DNA of 64,000 bases, taken from assembly GCA_023390655.1 (NCBI GenBank), contig JAEWCL010000006.1, forward strand, positions 177,490 through 241,489, in the 5' to 3' direction. This stretch comes from Bacillota bacterium. Lineage in GTDB: Bacteria; Bacillota; Clostridia; Christensenellales; CAG-138. Under the pieces are notes generated by a model, which did not search any database, was not told the DNA's origin, and was given only the letters and a program-made list of their open reading frames with translations. How positions within the stretch are numbered: the first letter of the stretch is position 1; each line of letters begins with the position of its first letter. A program made the translations under genes and the position numbers. Shown here one piece after another: positions 41,227 to 48,913 of this stretch.

Positions 41227-42478
41227 GGACGTTCCCTCCAAGCATCTGAAATTCCTCAAAAAAGGCAGGATGGGATTTTTCTACGCAGTCGGCGCCAAGC
41301 AGTGTTGTTTCGCCTTCCGCCTTGCTTGCGGCGATAGCGGCTGCCATCGCGATGCGGTGATCGTTGCAGCAGTCGATCACAGCGCCGCTCCGCAGCGGGG
41401 TACCGTCACCCGTGATGATGAGCGCGTCCTCAAGCTCCTTGATGCGCACGCCAAGGGCGCGCAGCATGGCGGTGGTGGTCTTTAAACGGTCGCTCTCCTT
41501 CAGGCGGAGGCGTTTTGCGTTGGTAAGCTGGGTATGGCCTTGGGCGCATGCGCCAAGCACGGCAAGTATGGGCACAAGGTCCGGCATCTCGGAAACATCC
41601 GCCGTAATGCCGGATAGCGGTGCGGGGGAAACGCTGATTTCGTTTTCTCCCAGCGCAACGCCCGCGCCAAAGCGCTGTAATAGCTCCAGGATCGTGAAGT
41701 CCGGCTGGTGGGTGGTCACGGAAAGCCCCGTACAGCTGACGGGCCCGTGCAAAGCGCCCGCAGCCAGAAAGAACGCGGCATTGGACCAATCGCCCTCTAC
41801 AGCAACACAGCCGGGGGAGTGGTAGGTCTGCCCGCCGGGGACAAAAAAGCCGTTTGCCGTTGTGCGCGCCTTGATGCGGAACTTTGCAAGCGTCGAGAGC
41901 GTCAGGTCCACATAGCCGGAGGATTCGAGCGGGCTTAATAGCCTGATCTCGCTGTCCCCATATAAGAGCGGCAGCGCAAGCAGCAGGCCGGAAATATACT
42001 GGGAGCTGATGTTGCCGTCAATTTCAAAGATACCCGCGTGCAGCCTGCCGCTAAGGGTAAGCGGAAGATGGGCGATGTTTGCCGTTGTGCCGTTGACGCG
42101 CAAGCAGCGCAGCAATTCTTCTACCGGGCGCTCGGGCAGCCGCCCGCGGCCGGTAAGATGCGCTTCATCATAGCGCGCGGCTGCAACAGGCAGCAGCAGC
42201 CGGAGTGTCGTGCCGCTTTCCCCGCAATCGAGTGTCGGCGTTGAGGCGGCGCTTGGCTGTGGGAAAATATCGAGCCCTGTGGGCGTTTCCAATATCGTCG
42301 TATGGAGCCCGCGCAAACAGGCAATGGTCGCGTCGATATCCGCCGAGCGGCGGGAAAGAAGCACCTGTGTGGGATTCGCCGCAAGGGAGGCGGCGATGAG
42401 CAGCCGGTGCGCGTCGGATTTGGACGGTATGGCGGAAAACGCTCCGCCCAGAGCCGAACCCCGTATTACTGCCTGCAT
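41216..42478 (-). CDS. aroA: 3-phosphoshikimate 1-carboxyvinyltransferase (EPSP synthase)
   Basis: 420 residues. Two-domain inside-out barrel with the N-terminal SKSDAHRLLIAASLA (Lys and Arg contacts), DCGESGTTLRLLLPVAA, and C-terminal RLRLKESDRLKTT and DHRIAMAAAIAA. The glyphosate-site loop reads CGESGTTLRLLLP instead of LGNAGT, so it is a class II-like variant, which often shows lower herbicide sensitivity. Start overlaps aroB by 13 nt. Confidence 0.96.
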   Translation of the reverse strand: MQAVIRGSALGGAFSAIPSKSDAHRLLIAASLAANPTQVLLSRRSADIDATIACLRGLHTTILETPTGLDIFPQPSAASTPTLDCGESGTTLRLLLPVAAARYDEAHLTGRGRLPERPVEELLRCLRVNGTTANIAHLPLTLSGRLHAGIFEIDGNISSQYISGLLLALPLLYGDSEIRLLSPLESSGYVDLTLSTLAKFRIKARTTANGFFVPGGQTYHSPGCVAVEGDWSNAAFFLAAGALHGPVSCTGLSVTTHQPDFTILELLQRFGAGVALGENEISVSPAPLSGITADVSEMPDLVPILAVLGACAQGHTQLTNAKRLRLKESDRLKTTTAMLRALGVRIKELEDALIITGDGTPLRSGAVIDCCNDHRIAMAAAIAASKAEGETTLLGADCVEKSHPAFFEEFQMLGGNVHVV

Positions 42479-43539
42479 GCATCGGCCTCCATTCCGTTCT
42501 CTAAAAAGGGCAGAAGTTCTTCAACCGGCATCTCCAGCGCCTCGCATCTGCCGATTTCGCGCGGGACGATGAGCGCAATGTGCCCGCCTTTTCGTTTTTT
42601 GTCGGCAAGCGCGGCTTCATAGAGCTGTGCGGCCGGGTAAGGGGACTGTGTTGGCAGGTTGCAGCGCGCAATCAAGTTGACGATATCGTCCCTGCACGCT
42701 TTCGCGCACAGGCCGCGTTGATATGCCGCGCGGGCGATGATTGCCATGCCGATGGCGACGGCGTGCCCGTGTGGGATCGAATATCCGCTGCATGTTTCCA
42801 CCGCATGGCCCGCAGTGTGCCCAAAGTTTAATAAACGCCGGATGCCAAGTTCAAACTCATCCTCGCGTACAACTTCTCCTTTGATCCATACGCAGCGCGC
42901 GATGATCTCTTCAAGCGCCTCGCCGGACAACGGGCCTGAAAATTTATGAAACAGCTCTGCGTCCCAGATGACGCCGTATTTGATACATTCAGCAAGGCCG
43001 TCCCGGAACACTTCCTCCGGCAGCGTTTTCAGCGCATCCGTATCGCATAATACAAGGGTTGGTTGGTAGAACGCGCCCGCAAGATTTTTGCCTGCGGCTA
43101 AATCAATGGCCGTCTTGCCGCCCACGGAAGAATCCACGGCCGAAAGCAGCGTGGTGGGCAACTGCACATACGGGATACCGCGCAGGTATACGGCTGCGGC
43201 AAAGCCTGCCATATCTCCCGTGACGCCGCCGCCCAGCGCCGCGATGCAATCCGTACGGGTGACGCGCTTTTCGCCCATGAACTCCAATAACTTGGAAAGG
43301 GTGCTGATATTCTTGTTTTGTTCGCCAGCCGGGAAGGAGAAGCGTTCCACTTGATAGCCTGCTTCTATTAAGGAAGCGGCGGCGATATCCCCATAGAGCC
43401 CGTCCACGGTCGTGTCGCTCACAAGTACGACGGTGCATTTGGGATGCGCCTCCAGAAGCAGGCGTCCAACCTCTTTTAACAGGCCGCTGCCGATCCGTAC
43501 GTCATAGAACTTGGATGTCCGGATGGGAACCGTCCGCAT
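42466..43539 (-). CDS. aroB: 3-dehydroquinate synthase
   Basis: 357 residues from ATG 43539, placed inside the end of tyrA with GGAGG upstream (38-nt overlap). NAD-binding GGGVTGDMAGFAA, the sequence PTTLLSAVDSSVGGKTAID, and metal ligands in LNFGHTAGHAVE and HGHAVAIGM are complete. It catalyses the second shikimate step. Confidence 0.96.
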   Translation of the reverse strand: MRTVPIRTSKFYDVRIGSGLLKEVGRLLLEAHPKCTVVLVSDTTVDGLYGDIAAASLIEAGYQVERFSFPAGEQNKNISTLSKLLEFMGEKRVTRTDCIAALGGGVTGDMAGFAAAVYLRGIPYVQLPTTLLSAVDSSVGGKTAIDLAAGKNLAGAFYQPTLVLCDTDALKTLPEEVFRDGLAECIKYGVIWDAELFHKFSGPLSGEALEEIIARCVWIKGEVVREDEFELGIRRLLNFGHTAGHAVETCSGYSIPHGHAVAIGMAIIARAAYQRGLCAKACRDDIVNLIARCNLPTQSPYPAAQLYEAALADKKRKGGHIALIVPREIGRCEALEMPVEELLPFLENGMEADACRQ

Positions 43540-44389
43540 AGCGCGCCTCCTCTTCTTCCATGTGCCGCTTCGCGTCGCAGCCGCGCTGCAGCAGTTCCGA
43601 AACGGCGGTGATATCCTGTTCGCGCAGCGCGTTGGCATAGCTTGTCAGCCGCGCGCACAGCGCTTCCACTTCCTCCGCGAGGTATTCGCGGTTTTCTAAA
43701 AACAGTTCCGCCCACATGTCCACCTTTAGGGTGGCGACCCGCGTCATATCCCGGAGGCTGCCTGCGGAAAAGCCGATGTGCCGGGCGGAGGAAGGGCTTT
43801 GTGCATACGCGCTTGAGAGCACATGCGCAAGCTGCGAGGTGTAGGCAATCATATGGTCGTGCTCATCCGGCTGCGTCCACTTCAAAAAGCCGAAGCCCAT
43901 GGTGCGGAACAATTCCGTAAGCCGTTCTTTGAGCGCCGCATCGGGCGCTTCCTCGGGCATCAGCAGCATGGAGGCTCCGCGGAACAGATCGCGGTCCGCA
44001 TTGAAATACCCAAACCGCGCCACACCCGCCATGGGATGCCCGCCGATGTAGGTAAAGCCGTGCGCTTTTGCAAGCGGGGTGATGCCCGCACATACATTGC
44101 GCTTGACGCCGCACAGGTCAATCACCACAGCCTTGGGGGAGATGGACGCCGCGTGCTGCTCTACCCATTTTACCGTATCTGCCGGGTAGAGCGCCACAAA
44201 TATCCAATCGCACAGCGGAGTGGTTTCCTCCGTCAGTTCCCCCTGCAGCACGCCTTCACAAAGGGCTGCATGCAGGCTCTCGGCACTTTTGTCCGCACCG
44301 AAAATCCGGCAATCCCCGTATGCATGGAGCGCCTTTGCAGCCGAGCCGCCGATGAGCCCCAGCCCCACGATGCCTACCGTAAACCCCAT
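43502..44389 (-). CDS. tyrA: Prephenate dehydrogenase
   Basis: 295 residues. NAD loop GIVGLGLIGGSAAKAL at the start, GGHPMAGVARFGY with the conserved His, and TSQLAHVLSSAYA. No ACT domain is present, so Tyr inhibition would have to act through the core. It makes 4-hydroxyphenylpyruvate. Begins 6 nt after aroF. Confidence 0.95.
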   Translation of the reverse strand: MGFTVGIVGLGLIGGSAAKALHAYGDCRIFGADKSAESLHAALCEGVLQGELTEETTPLCDWIFVALYPADTVKWVEQHAASISPKAVVIDLCGVKRNVCAGITPLAKAHGFTYIGGHPMAGVARFGYFNADRDLFRGASMLLMPEEAPDAALKERLTELFRTMGFGFLKWTQPDEHDHMIAYTSQLAHVLSSAYAQSPSSARHIGFSAGSLRDMTRVATLKVDMWAELFLENREYLAEEVEALCARLTSYANALREQDITAVSELLQRGCDAKRHMEEEEARYADGSHPDIQVL

Positions 44390-44395
44390 GCCCGC

Positions 44396-45403
44396 TTACC
44401 AGCCTTTCATCGCTTCGCGGATGCATTGCAGCTTCTCGGAAAGCGCCGCAAATTTCTTGGGCGTTAAGGACTGCGCGCCGTCACACAGGGCGTGTGGAGG
44501 GTCGTTGTGTACTTCAATGATCACGCCGTCGGCGCCCGCCGCTGTTGCCGCCAGCGCCATGGGGGGGACCAGGTGCCATTTGCCCGTGCCGTGGCTCGGG
44601 TCCACAATGACGGGAAGATGGGACAATCCTTTTAACACCGGTATGGCGGAAAGGTCCAGCGTGTTTCTTGTGTAGGTTTCAAATGTGCGGATGCCGCGCT
44701 CGCATAAGATCACCTGCTCGTTGCCGCCAGCCATGAGGTATTCCGCGCTCATCAACAATTCTTCAAACGTGCTCGAAAGCCCGCGCTTTAACAAAATCGG
44801 CTTTCTCAGGCGGCCAAGCTCTTTTAATAATTCAAAGTTCTGCATGTTGCGCGCGCCAACCTGGATAAGGTCCACCTCGTCAAAAACCGGTAGCTGAGAA
44901 ATATCCATGATTTCCGTCACGATGGGGAGGCCGGTTTCTTTTTTTGCCAGCAGCAGCAGCCGGATGCCCTCTTCATGCAGGCCCTGGAAGGCATAGGGGG
45001 AAGAACGGGGCTTGAATGCGCCGCCGCGCAGCATGGTTGCGCCCGCTTCCTTGACCTCTTTTGCGACGGTGATGATCTGGTCTTCGGACTCTACCGAGCA
45101 GGGGCCGGCGATGAGCATGTAGTTGCCGCCGCCGATTTTCGCGCCGTTGACGTTCACCACGGTATCGAGCGGATGGAAATGCCGGCTTGCGTTCTTGTAC
45201 GGCTCCTGTACGCGTTTGACGTCCGCCACGATATCAAGCGCCTTGATCATTTCCATATCCACCTGGGTGGTATCGCCCACAAGGCCCAGTATGGTATGCG
45301 TTTCGCCGGTGCTTTCATGGATATCAAGCTGCTTGCTTTTGAGCCAGTTCAGCAGTGGCTTCAATTGCTCCCGTGTGACATTGGGTTTGATGATGACGAT
45401 CAT
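44396..45403 (-). CDS. aroF: 3-deoxy-7-phosphoheptulonate (DAHP) synthase
   Basis: 335 residues, type I-beta: an N-terminal ferredoxin-like regulatory domain (1-75: MIVIIKPNVTREQLKPLL) precedes the barrel with AGPCSVES, RGGAFKPRSSPYAFQG, LLKRGLSSTFEE and VDPSHGTG. It condenses PEP and erythrose-4-phosphate, the first step of the shikimate pathway. It is the first gene of the operon, 45 nt behind the terminator of the Tyr/Phe leader, so attenuation would control every later gene. Confidence 0.97.
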   Translation of the reverse strand: MIVIIKPNVTREQLKPLLNWLKSKQLDIHESTGETHTILGLVGDTTQVDMEMIKALDIVADVKRVQEPYKNASRHFHPLDTVVNVNGAKIGGGNYMLIAGPCSVESEDQIITVAKEVKEAGATMLRGGAFKPRSSPYAFQGLHEEGIRLLLLAKKETGLPIVTEIMDISQLPVFDEVDLIQVGARNMQNFELLKELGRLRKPILLKRGLSSTFEELLMSAEYLMAGGNEQVILCERGIRTFETYTRNTLDLSAIPVLKGLSHLPVIVDPSHGTGKWHLVPPMALAATAAGADGVIIEVHNDPPHALCDGAQSLTPKKFAALSEKLQCIREAMKGW

Positions 45404-45448
45404 GACGCTTACCTCTCTATTTTCTAAAAATTGTGCACATTTCTTTAT

Positions 45449-45481
45449 AAAAAAACTCCGCAGCCTTGTCTAGCTGCGGAG
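45449..45481 (-). terminator. Leader terminator (attenuator) of the aromatic operon
   Basis: Minus strand: perfect 9-bp stem CTCCGCAGC/GCTGCGGAG, 8-nt loop, then TTTTTTT. It lies after the leader peptide and 45 nt before aroF. The GGCTGC in the last leader codons (Leu-Ala-Ala) can pair with the 5' arm (GCAGC), a possible competing structure. Confidence 0.9.
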
Positions 45482-45525
45482 CTTCGTTTACAGTTCACGC
45501 TTGATGCGCATGTCCTGTTTTCCCT

Positions 45526-45609
45526 TTATGCAGCCAAACAACAATGAGCCTTGCGAAAAAAGTAAGCAAAGCCAAAGTAGTAATAGCTGCTAAAGTACAG
45601 GTTTGCCAT
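45526..45609 (-). CDS. Tyr/Phe-rich leader peptide of the aromatic operon
   Basis: A 27-codon frame, ATG 45609 to TAA 45526, with AAGGAGAGG seven nt ahead. Residues 5-18 contain five Tyr and five Phe (YF at 5-6, YYYF at 9-12, F14, Y16, FF at 17-18), no Trp. The terminator begins 45 nt after the stop. This is the classic arrangement of ribosome-mediated attenuation: scarce charged Tyr/Phe-tRNA stalls the ribosome and should favour read-through into aroF-tyrA-pheA. Composition, RBS and terminator together make chance unlikely. A competing antiterminator is only sketched. Confidence 0.88.
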   Translation of the reverse strand: MANLYFSSYYYFGFAYFFRKAHCCLAA

Positions 45610-45665
45610 GCGCCTCTCCTTGAAGTTGCGGGGGTTTTCTGTCCACTCCCCCCGTTATGTGTGCT

Positions 45666-45694
45666 ATGCTACCATAACGCTGTGCGTTTGTAAA
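45666..45694 (-). promoter_or_regulatory. Promoter of the aromatic operon leader
   Basis: Minus strand: TTTACA (45689-45694), 17 nt, TAGCAT (45666-45671). The transcript would start near 45660, about 50 nt before the leader peptide and about 255 nt before aroF. Confidence 0.7.
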
Positions 45695-45779
45695 TAGTAT
45701 ATTATTTTGGTGCACAGAAAATATGGCCGGATTTCTGTTCCCATTCCGGTCTCGCTGTTTTGATCCCCGGATATTTCTC

Positions 45780-45808
45780 TTGACATGGGACGGGCGTTTG
45801 GTTATAAT
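45780..45808 (+). promoter_or_regulatory. tRNA-Arg promoter, full consensus
   Basis: TTGACA (45780-45785), 17 nt, TATAAT (45803-45808), 25 nt before the tRNA 5' end. Confidence 0.92.
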
Positions 45809-45833
45809 CAATGACGCGCCGCAAGTTGCGCAT

Positions 45834-45910
45834 GCGCTGTTAGCTCAGCTGGATAGAGCGTTTGGCTACGGACCAAAAGGCCAGGGGTTCGAATCCCTTA
45901 CAGCGCGCCA
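45834..45910 (+). tRNA. tRNA-Arg (anticodon ACG), CCA encoded
   Basis: Acceptor strands GCGCTGT/ACAGCGC, D arm GCTC...GAGC, anticodon arm TTTGG-CTACGGA-CCAAA with anticodon ACG, T arm AGGGG-TTCGAAT-CCCTT, discriminator G and CCA. The 3' part from 45864 on is the island attachment sequence. Confidence 0.96.
45864..45910 (+). repeat. Left attachment repeat (attL) within tRNA-Arg
   Basis: 47 nt from the anticodon loop to CCA recur at 49833-49879 with two differences (A to G at positions 9 and 39). The tRNA stays intact on this side, as expected for integration into a tRNA 3' end. Confidence 0.85.
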
Positions 45911-45912
45911 TG

Positions 45913-45950
45913 AAAACCCTAGAGAATTAGCGTTCTCTAGGGTTTTTGCT
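45913..45950 (+). terminator. Terminator after tRNA-Arg
   Basis: Stem AAAACCCTAGAGAA with TTCTCTAGGGTTTT (45933-45946), then TTGCTTTTCG. It overlaps the end of the integrase remnant and so comes from the island. Confidence 0.8.
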
Positions 45951-46599
45951 TTTCGTAGAGCGGCTTACTTTCTTCTTTTCTGGCAACTTTTCCGGCAATT
46001 GCATTGCGCGCCTTTTCCGCGTTTTCATCCTCTTTATCCTTCGCAAGGTGCGAATAAATCGCCATCGTGACGGTCGGATCGGCGTGCCCCATGAAGCGTT
46101 GTGCCGACAGAATATCAATTCCAGCGTTATATAGCACGGAGGCATAGTTGTGCCGGAAATAATGTGCGGTCAGCGCAGATCCATATATGAGGGTGGACTT
46201 CCACTTCCCGTCTATCCGTTCCTTACGCACACGGATTACTTTGCGCTCGATCTCTGGATCAGCTTCGTAAATAGCGATCATCAGCCGCTCCCAGCGCCGC
46301 TTGTACGTCGATTGAGCAAGCCAGCCTCCCGTTTGAGGCGACTGTAGTACAAACACATTACCAACCCCCCGAATGGCGTTCAGAGGAGCACACAGCTCGT
46401 CCGGGATAGGTATGGAGCGGTACGCCGCCTCAGACTTGAGGGGGCCGAAAATCAACTCAGAGCCTTTTTGCAGAATCATAATAAAAAAGCAACAATACAT
46501 TACAACAACCTGGTCGAACTCCTTCGAAAGGAAGACATGGAGTTTCGAATTGATGTCGCGACACCGCAAAGATATTTTGCTTCTATCAACCTTACCCAA
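45937..46599 (-). pseudogene. Tyrosine recombinase/phage integrase, C-terminal remnant
   Basis: 220-residue frame. From about residue 50 (LIFGPLKSEAAYRSIPIP) it matches the catalytic domain: HYFRHNYASVLYNAGID contains the H-x-x-R pair, MGHADPTVTM the second His, and IYSHL the nucleophilic Tyr. The arm-binding and core-binding domains and the first catalytic Arg region are missing; the first 45 residues do not look like integrase and the frame opens in AT-rich sequence shared with the divergent frame at 46468. It is therefore read as a truncated gene. Confidence 0.8.
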
Positions 46600-46887
46600 A
46601 ATGAGATTTCTAATATTTCCGGCCTTTTAGGCGAGGAGATTGAAGGGATGAAGGAAGATATCACAGTTCGAGGAACAATTATTGGTGTTCATACGAGAAA
46701 ACGAACTTTTGCCTTTATAAGTGTTGATGATGATGAGATCTTTGGTAAAATAGATAAAACACTTGAGGATTTTACTTTTGAAGTACCTAAATATGTTGAA
46801 GCCCATTTAGAAAAGAGAATCGAAGTTAATGCTGCATCCGGAAAGGAAAAACGTAAGTATACTTTGTTCGGGCGGGTTTCTTCATAG
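46468..46887 (+). CDS. Unknown protein, possibly a C-terminal fragment
   Basis: Open frame of 139 codons; an ATG at 46537 with AAAGGAAG close by would give 116 residues. Predicted strands in ITVRGTIIGVHTRKRTFAFI in short parts (TVRGTIIGVH, TFAFISVDDDEI) and YVEAHLEKRIEV suggest a beta-rich domain. I do not recognise the family. It overlaps the N-terminal, non-integrase end of the integrase remnant, so a deletion or recombination joined two truncated genes near 46465-46535. Confidence 0.45.
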   Translation: MQNHNKKATIHYNNLVELLRKEDMEFRIDVATPQRYFASINLTQNEISNISGLLGEEIEGMKEDITVRGTIIGVHTRKRTFAFISVDDDEIFGKIDKTLEDFTFEVPKYVEAHLEKRIEVNAASGKEKRKYTLFGRVSS

Positions 46888-46888
46888 C

Positions 46889-46913
46889 GCTCCGCCGAAG
46901 TTTTCGGCGGAGC
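46889..46913 (+). terminator. Hairpin after the 46.5-kb gene fragment
   Basis: Perfect 11-bp stem GCTCCGCCGAA/TTCGGCGGAGC with a 3-nt loop, but a T-poor tail (ATTGATTTC). Confidence 0.6.
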
Positions 46914-46930
46914 ATTGATTTCAAAAAAAG

Positions 46931-47005
46931 TAGGCCCCGCATGCCGATTAAAGCACAACGGAGCCTACTATGACCATTGGCAGATGGCATTTTATTGTAT
47001 CATGC
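46931..47005. repeat. Degenerate island repeat, copy 1
   Basis: Begins GTAGGCCCCGCATGCCGAT and contains GGAGCCTACTATGACCATTGG; a related version is at 48705. GTAGGC and GCCTAC can pair. No coding potential. Confidence 0.45.
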
Positions 47006-47154
47006 TCTTTTGTTTTTAGAAAGGGACAGTTTCGGATACTCCGCGCCTCCGCCACCTATAATACCAAATGAAAAACTTAGTGCAAGAGATGCTAAGATGT
47101 GGTATGCTTAACAAACCGAGCAATGAATGTTCGGAAAACGGAGGTATATTTAAT

Positions 47155-47463
47155 TTGTCAGACAAAACACTTACTTGCAGAGACTGCGGCACCGGATTCC
47201 TGTTTAGCGAAAGCGAACAAAACTTTTACGCTGAAAAGGGATTCACAAACGAACCACAAAGGTGCCCTGAATGCAGGGCTGTAAGGAAGAATCAGCAGCG
47301 CGGTGGCGGCGGCGGTCGGGGCGGATATGGCAATTCGGAACGTGAGATGTTCCCCGCAGTATGCGCGCAGTGCGGAAGAGATACAATGGTTCCTTTCCGG
47401 CCATCCAACGACAAGCCGGTTTATTGCAAGGACTGCTTCCAGCCGAGAAACAACAGGTATTAA
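47155..47463 (+). CDS. Zinc-ribbon protein with CxxC-x17-CxxC domain
   Basis: 102 residues from a TTG at 47155 (GGAGG ten nt upstream; opens LSDKTLTCRDCG as family members do). The first zinc module is CRDCG...CPECRAVRKNQ, with SEQNFYAEKGFTNEPQRCPEC read in pieces; a Gly/Arg-rich linker (RGGGGGRGGYG) follows; the second is CAQC then 17 residues then CKDC, fitting the CxxC-x17-CxxC family. Function of the family is unclear; nucleic-acid binding is plausible from the RGG-like linker. An upstream ATG at 47068 is in frame but lacks an RBS. Confidence 0.82.
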   Translation: MSDKTLTCRDCGTGFLFSESEQNFYAEKGFTNEPQRCPECRAVRKNQQRGGGGGRGGYGNSEREMFPAVCAQCGRDTMVPFRPSNDKPVYCKDCFQPRNNRY

Positions 47464-47471
47464 TCACAAGG

Positions 47472-47502
47472 CCCGTCACTTCATGGTGGCGGGTTTTTTA
47501 TT
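47472..47502 (+). terminator. Terminator after the zinc-ribbon gene
   Basis: CCCGTCAC/GTGGCGGG (one mismatch), then TTTTTTATTT. The rest of the 338-bp gap to 47801 holds no clear gene; see the weak minus-strand frame. Confidence 0.8.
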
Positions 47503-47713
47503 TGCAAAGAATATTTAACTGAAGCGGTACTCCGTGCGCGTGAAAGCGGTGGAGTTGTGTGGTTTTCTCAATGCCATTATAAACGCGGTAGCGCTCCCAA
47601 GCTTTCTCAAGACGCACCAAAGTAAGCGAGCCGCTATCAGCATCCGGGAAGGCATATGTGGATACAATACCTTTGTTTGACGCCCGTACAGTAAGACTCC
47701 TTATTGGAATCAT
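47498..47713 (-). other. Weak open frame, possible gene remnant
   Basis: 71 codons with protein-like composition (VSTYAFPDADSGSLTLVRLE in parts) but no RBS and no family I recognise. It may be a fragment left in the island or chance. Confidence 0.2.
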
Positions 47714-47801
47714 GTTGTCATAGAACTTATGCCTGAAAATTGGTATAATTAATCGTTTTTATATCACATGCTTATCAACACACCAAAAAGGAGGATACGC
47801 A

Positions 47802-48560
47802 ATGAATATCAATGAATATATAAAACAGATTCGGAACAACCGGTCATTCATGAAAAGTGCCTTTGCGGAGGATTTATATGAATCCGACCAGGAAAAGCAG
47901 GTAGCCCAGCCACCTTTAACGAAGGCGGCCATAAGTGATCGGATTATTTTGCTCACCAGAGAATTTGACGCCATAATAAAGGAAGCAAACTATCTGACGT
48001 TGTTGCAGGAAAGAAGAAGCCACCGAATCTATAAGGATGAAGTCCTCACCCTGGAGCAATTGTCATTTTTGCTTTGGTCAACGCAGGGAGTCAAAGCGAC
48101 ACGCGGAAACAACTATGCAACAATTCGCCCCGTTCCTTCTGCTGGCGCAAGGCACGCGTTTGAGACATACCTCGCGGTATTCAGAGTGGAAGGCTTAGAA
48201 AACGGGATTTATCACTACCTGCCAGAGGAGCATGCCATAGAGTTTGTTGCGGCGGTGGAAGAGCTTGAAAAATCAGTTTCGGACAGTTTATGCGAACAGC
48301 AGTGGGCCGGCAAAGCTGCAGCAGTATTTTTTTACAGCGCCGTTCCCTACAGAAGCGAGTGGAGATATGGCATTGAAGCCCATAAACTGATGCTTCTCGA
48401 TGCAGGGCATGTCGTACAAAACCTGTATTTAAGCTGTCATGCCATTGGCTGTGGCACCTGCGCAATTGCCGCTTTTGACCAGGCTAAGGTGGATGGCTTG
48501 CTGGAGCTTGACGAAGATGATGAGTATGTGATATATGCAGCTCCTGTTGGCAGGATATAA
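47802..48560 (+). CDS. SagB-type nitroreductase-fold oxidoreductase
   Basis: 252 residues. FMN-fold motifs: RRSHRIYKDEVLTLEQLSFLLW in parts (ERRSHRIYKD), RPVPSAGARHAFETYL, and near the end DAGHVVQNLYLSCHAIGCGTCAI and YAAPVGRI. These are hallmarks of the SagB/ThcOx group, which oxidises azolines in thiazole/oxazole peptides but also includes stand-alone enzymes. The first 60 residues are a helical extension. No cyclodehydratase (YcaO) or precursor peptide is visible nearby, so a peptide-maturation role is not supported here. RBS GGAGG. Confidence 0.88.
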   Translation: MNINEYIKQIRNNRSFMKSAFAEDLYESDQEKQVAQPPLTKAAISDRIILLTREFDAIIKEANYLTLLQERRSHRIYKDEVLTLEQLSFLLWSTQGVKATRGNNYATIRPVPSAGARHAFETYLAVFRVEGLENGIYHYLPEEHAIEFVAAVEELEKSVSDSLCEQQWAGKAAAVFFYSAVPYRSEWRYGIEAHKLMLLDAGHVVQNLYLSCHAIGCGTCAIAAFDQAKVDGLLELDEDDEYVIYAAPVGRI

Positions 48561-48656
48561 ATAATGTTCTAAATTTTATAAACGGGAACACTCTTGCAGC
48601 AGCGTTAAGGCGTCAGATCAAGAGCCCGCAGGTTTACGGGGAAATATATGAATGCT

Positions 48657-48682
48657 AGCCCTTATGGTGGCGGGGCTTTTTT
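48657..48682 (+). terminator. Terminator after the SagB-type gene
   Basis: AGCCC/GGGCT with an 11-nt loop followed by TTTTTT. The 353-bp gap 48561-48913 otherwise holds repeat copy 2. Confidence 0.6.
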
Positions 48683-48704
48683 GAGGGGAGCATAAATACG
48701 CAGC

Positions 48705-48785
48705 AGGCCCCGCACGCTGATCAGGCGTAATGGAGCCCGCTGATATCATTGGCTGAATGACATTGACAGCATACCACAATTCCCC
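48705..48785. repeat. Degenerate island repeat, copy 2
   Basis: Starts GCAGGCCCCGCACGCTGAT and has GGAGCCCGCTGATATCATTGG, lining up with copy 1 at 46931 (roughly three of four bases match over the first 65 nt). The two copies flank the zinc-ribbon and SagB-type genes. Confidence 0.45.
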
Positions 48786-48913
48786 TGCTTCAATAAACAG
48801 CGGATTTGGATATAATTGTTATTGGATGCAAGACAAAACGCACAACCAACAGCGAAAGAAGTCATGAGGGCAGCCCTTGTGGCTTCCTTCATTTTGGGGC
48901 AATGTTCCAAGTA

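Noticed and set aside
45404..45665. T-box riboswitch upstream of aroF
   Set aside because: No T-box core sequence was found; the leader peptide with terminator explains the region better.
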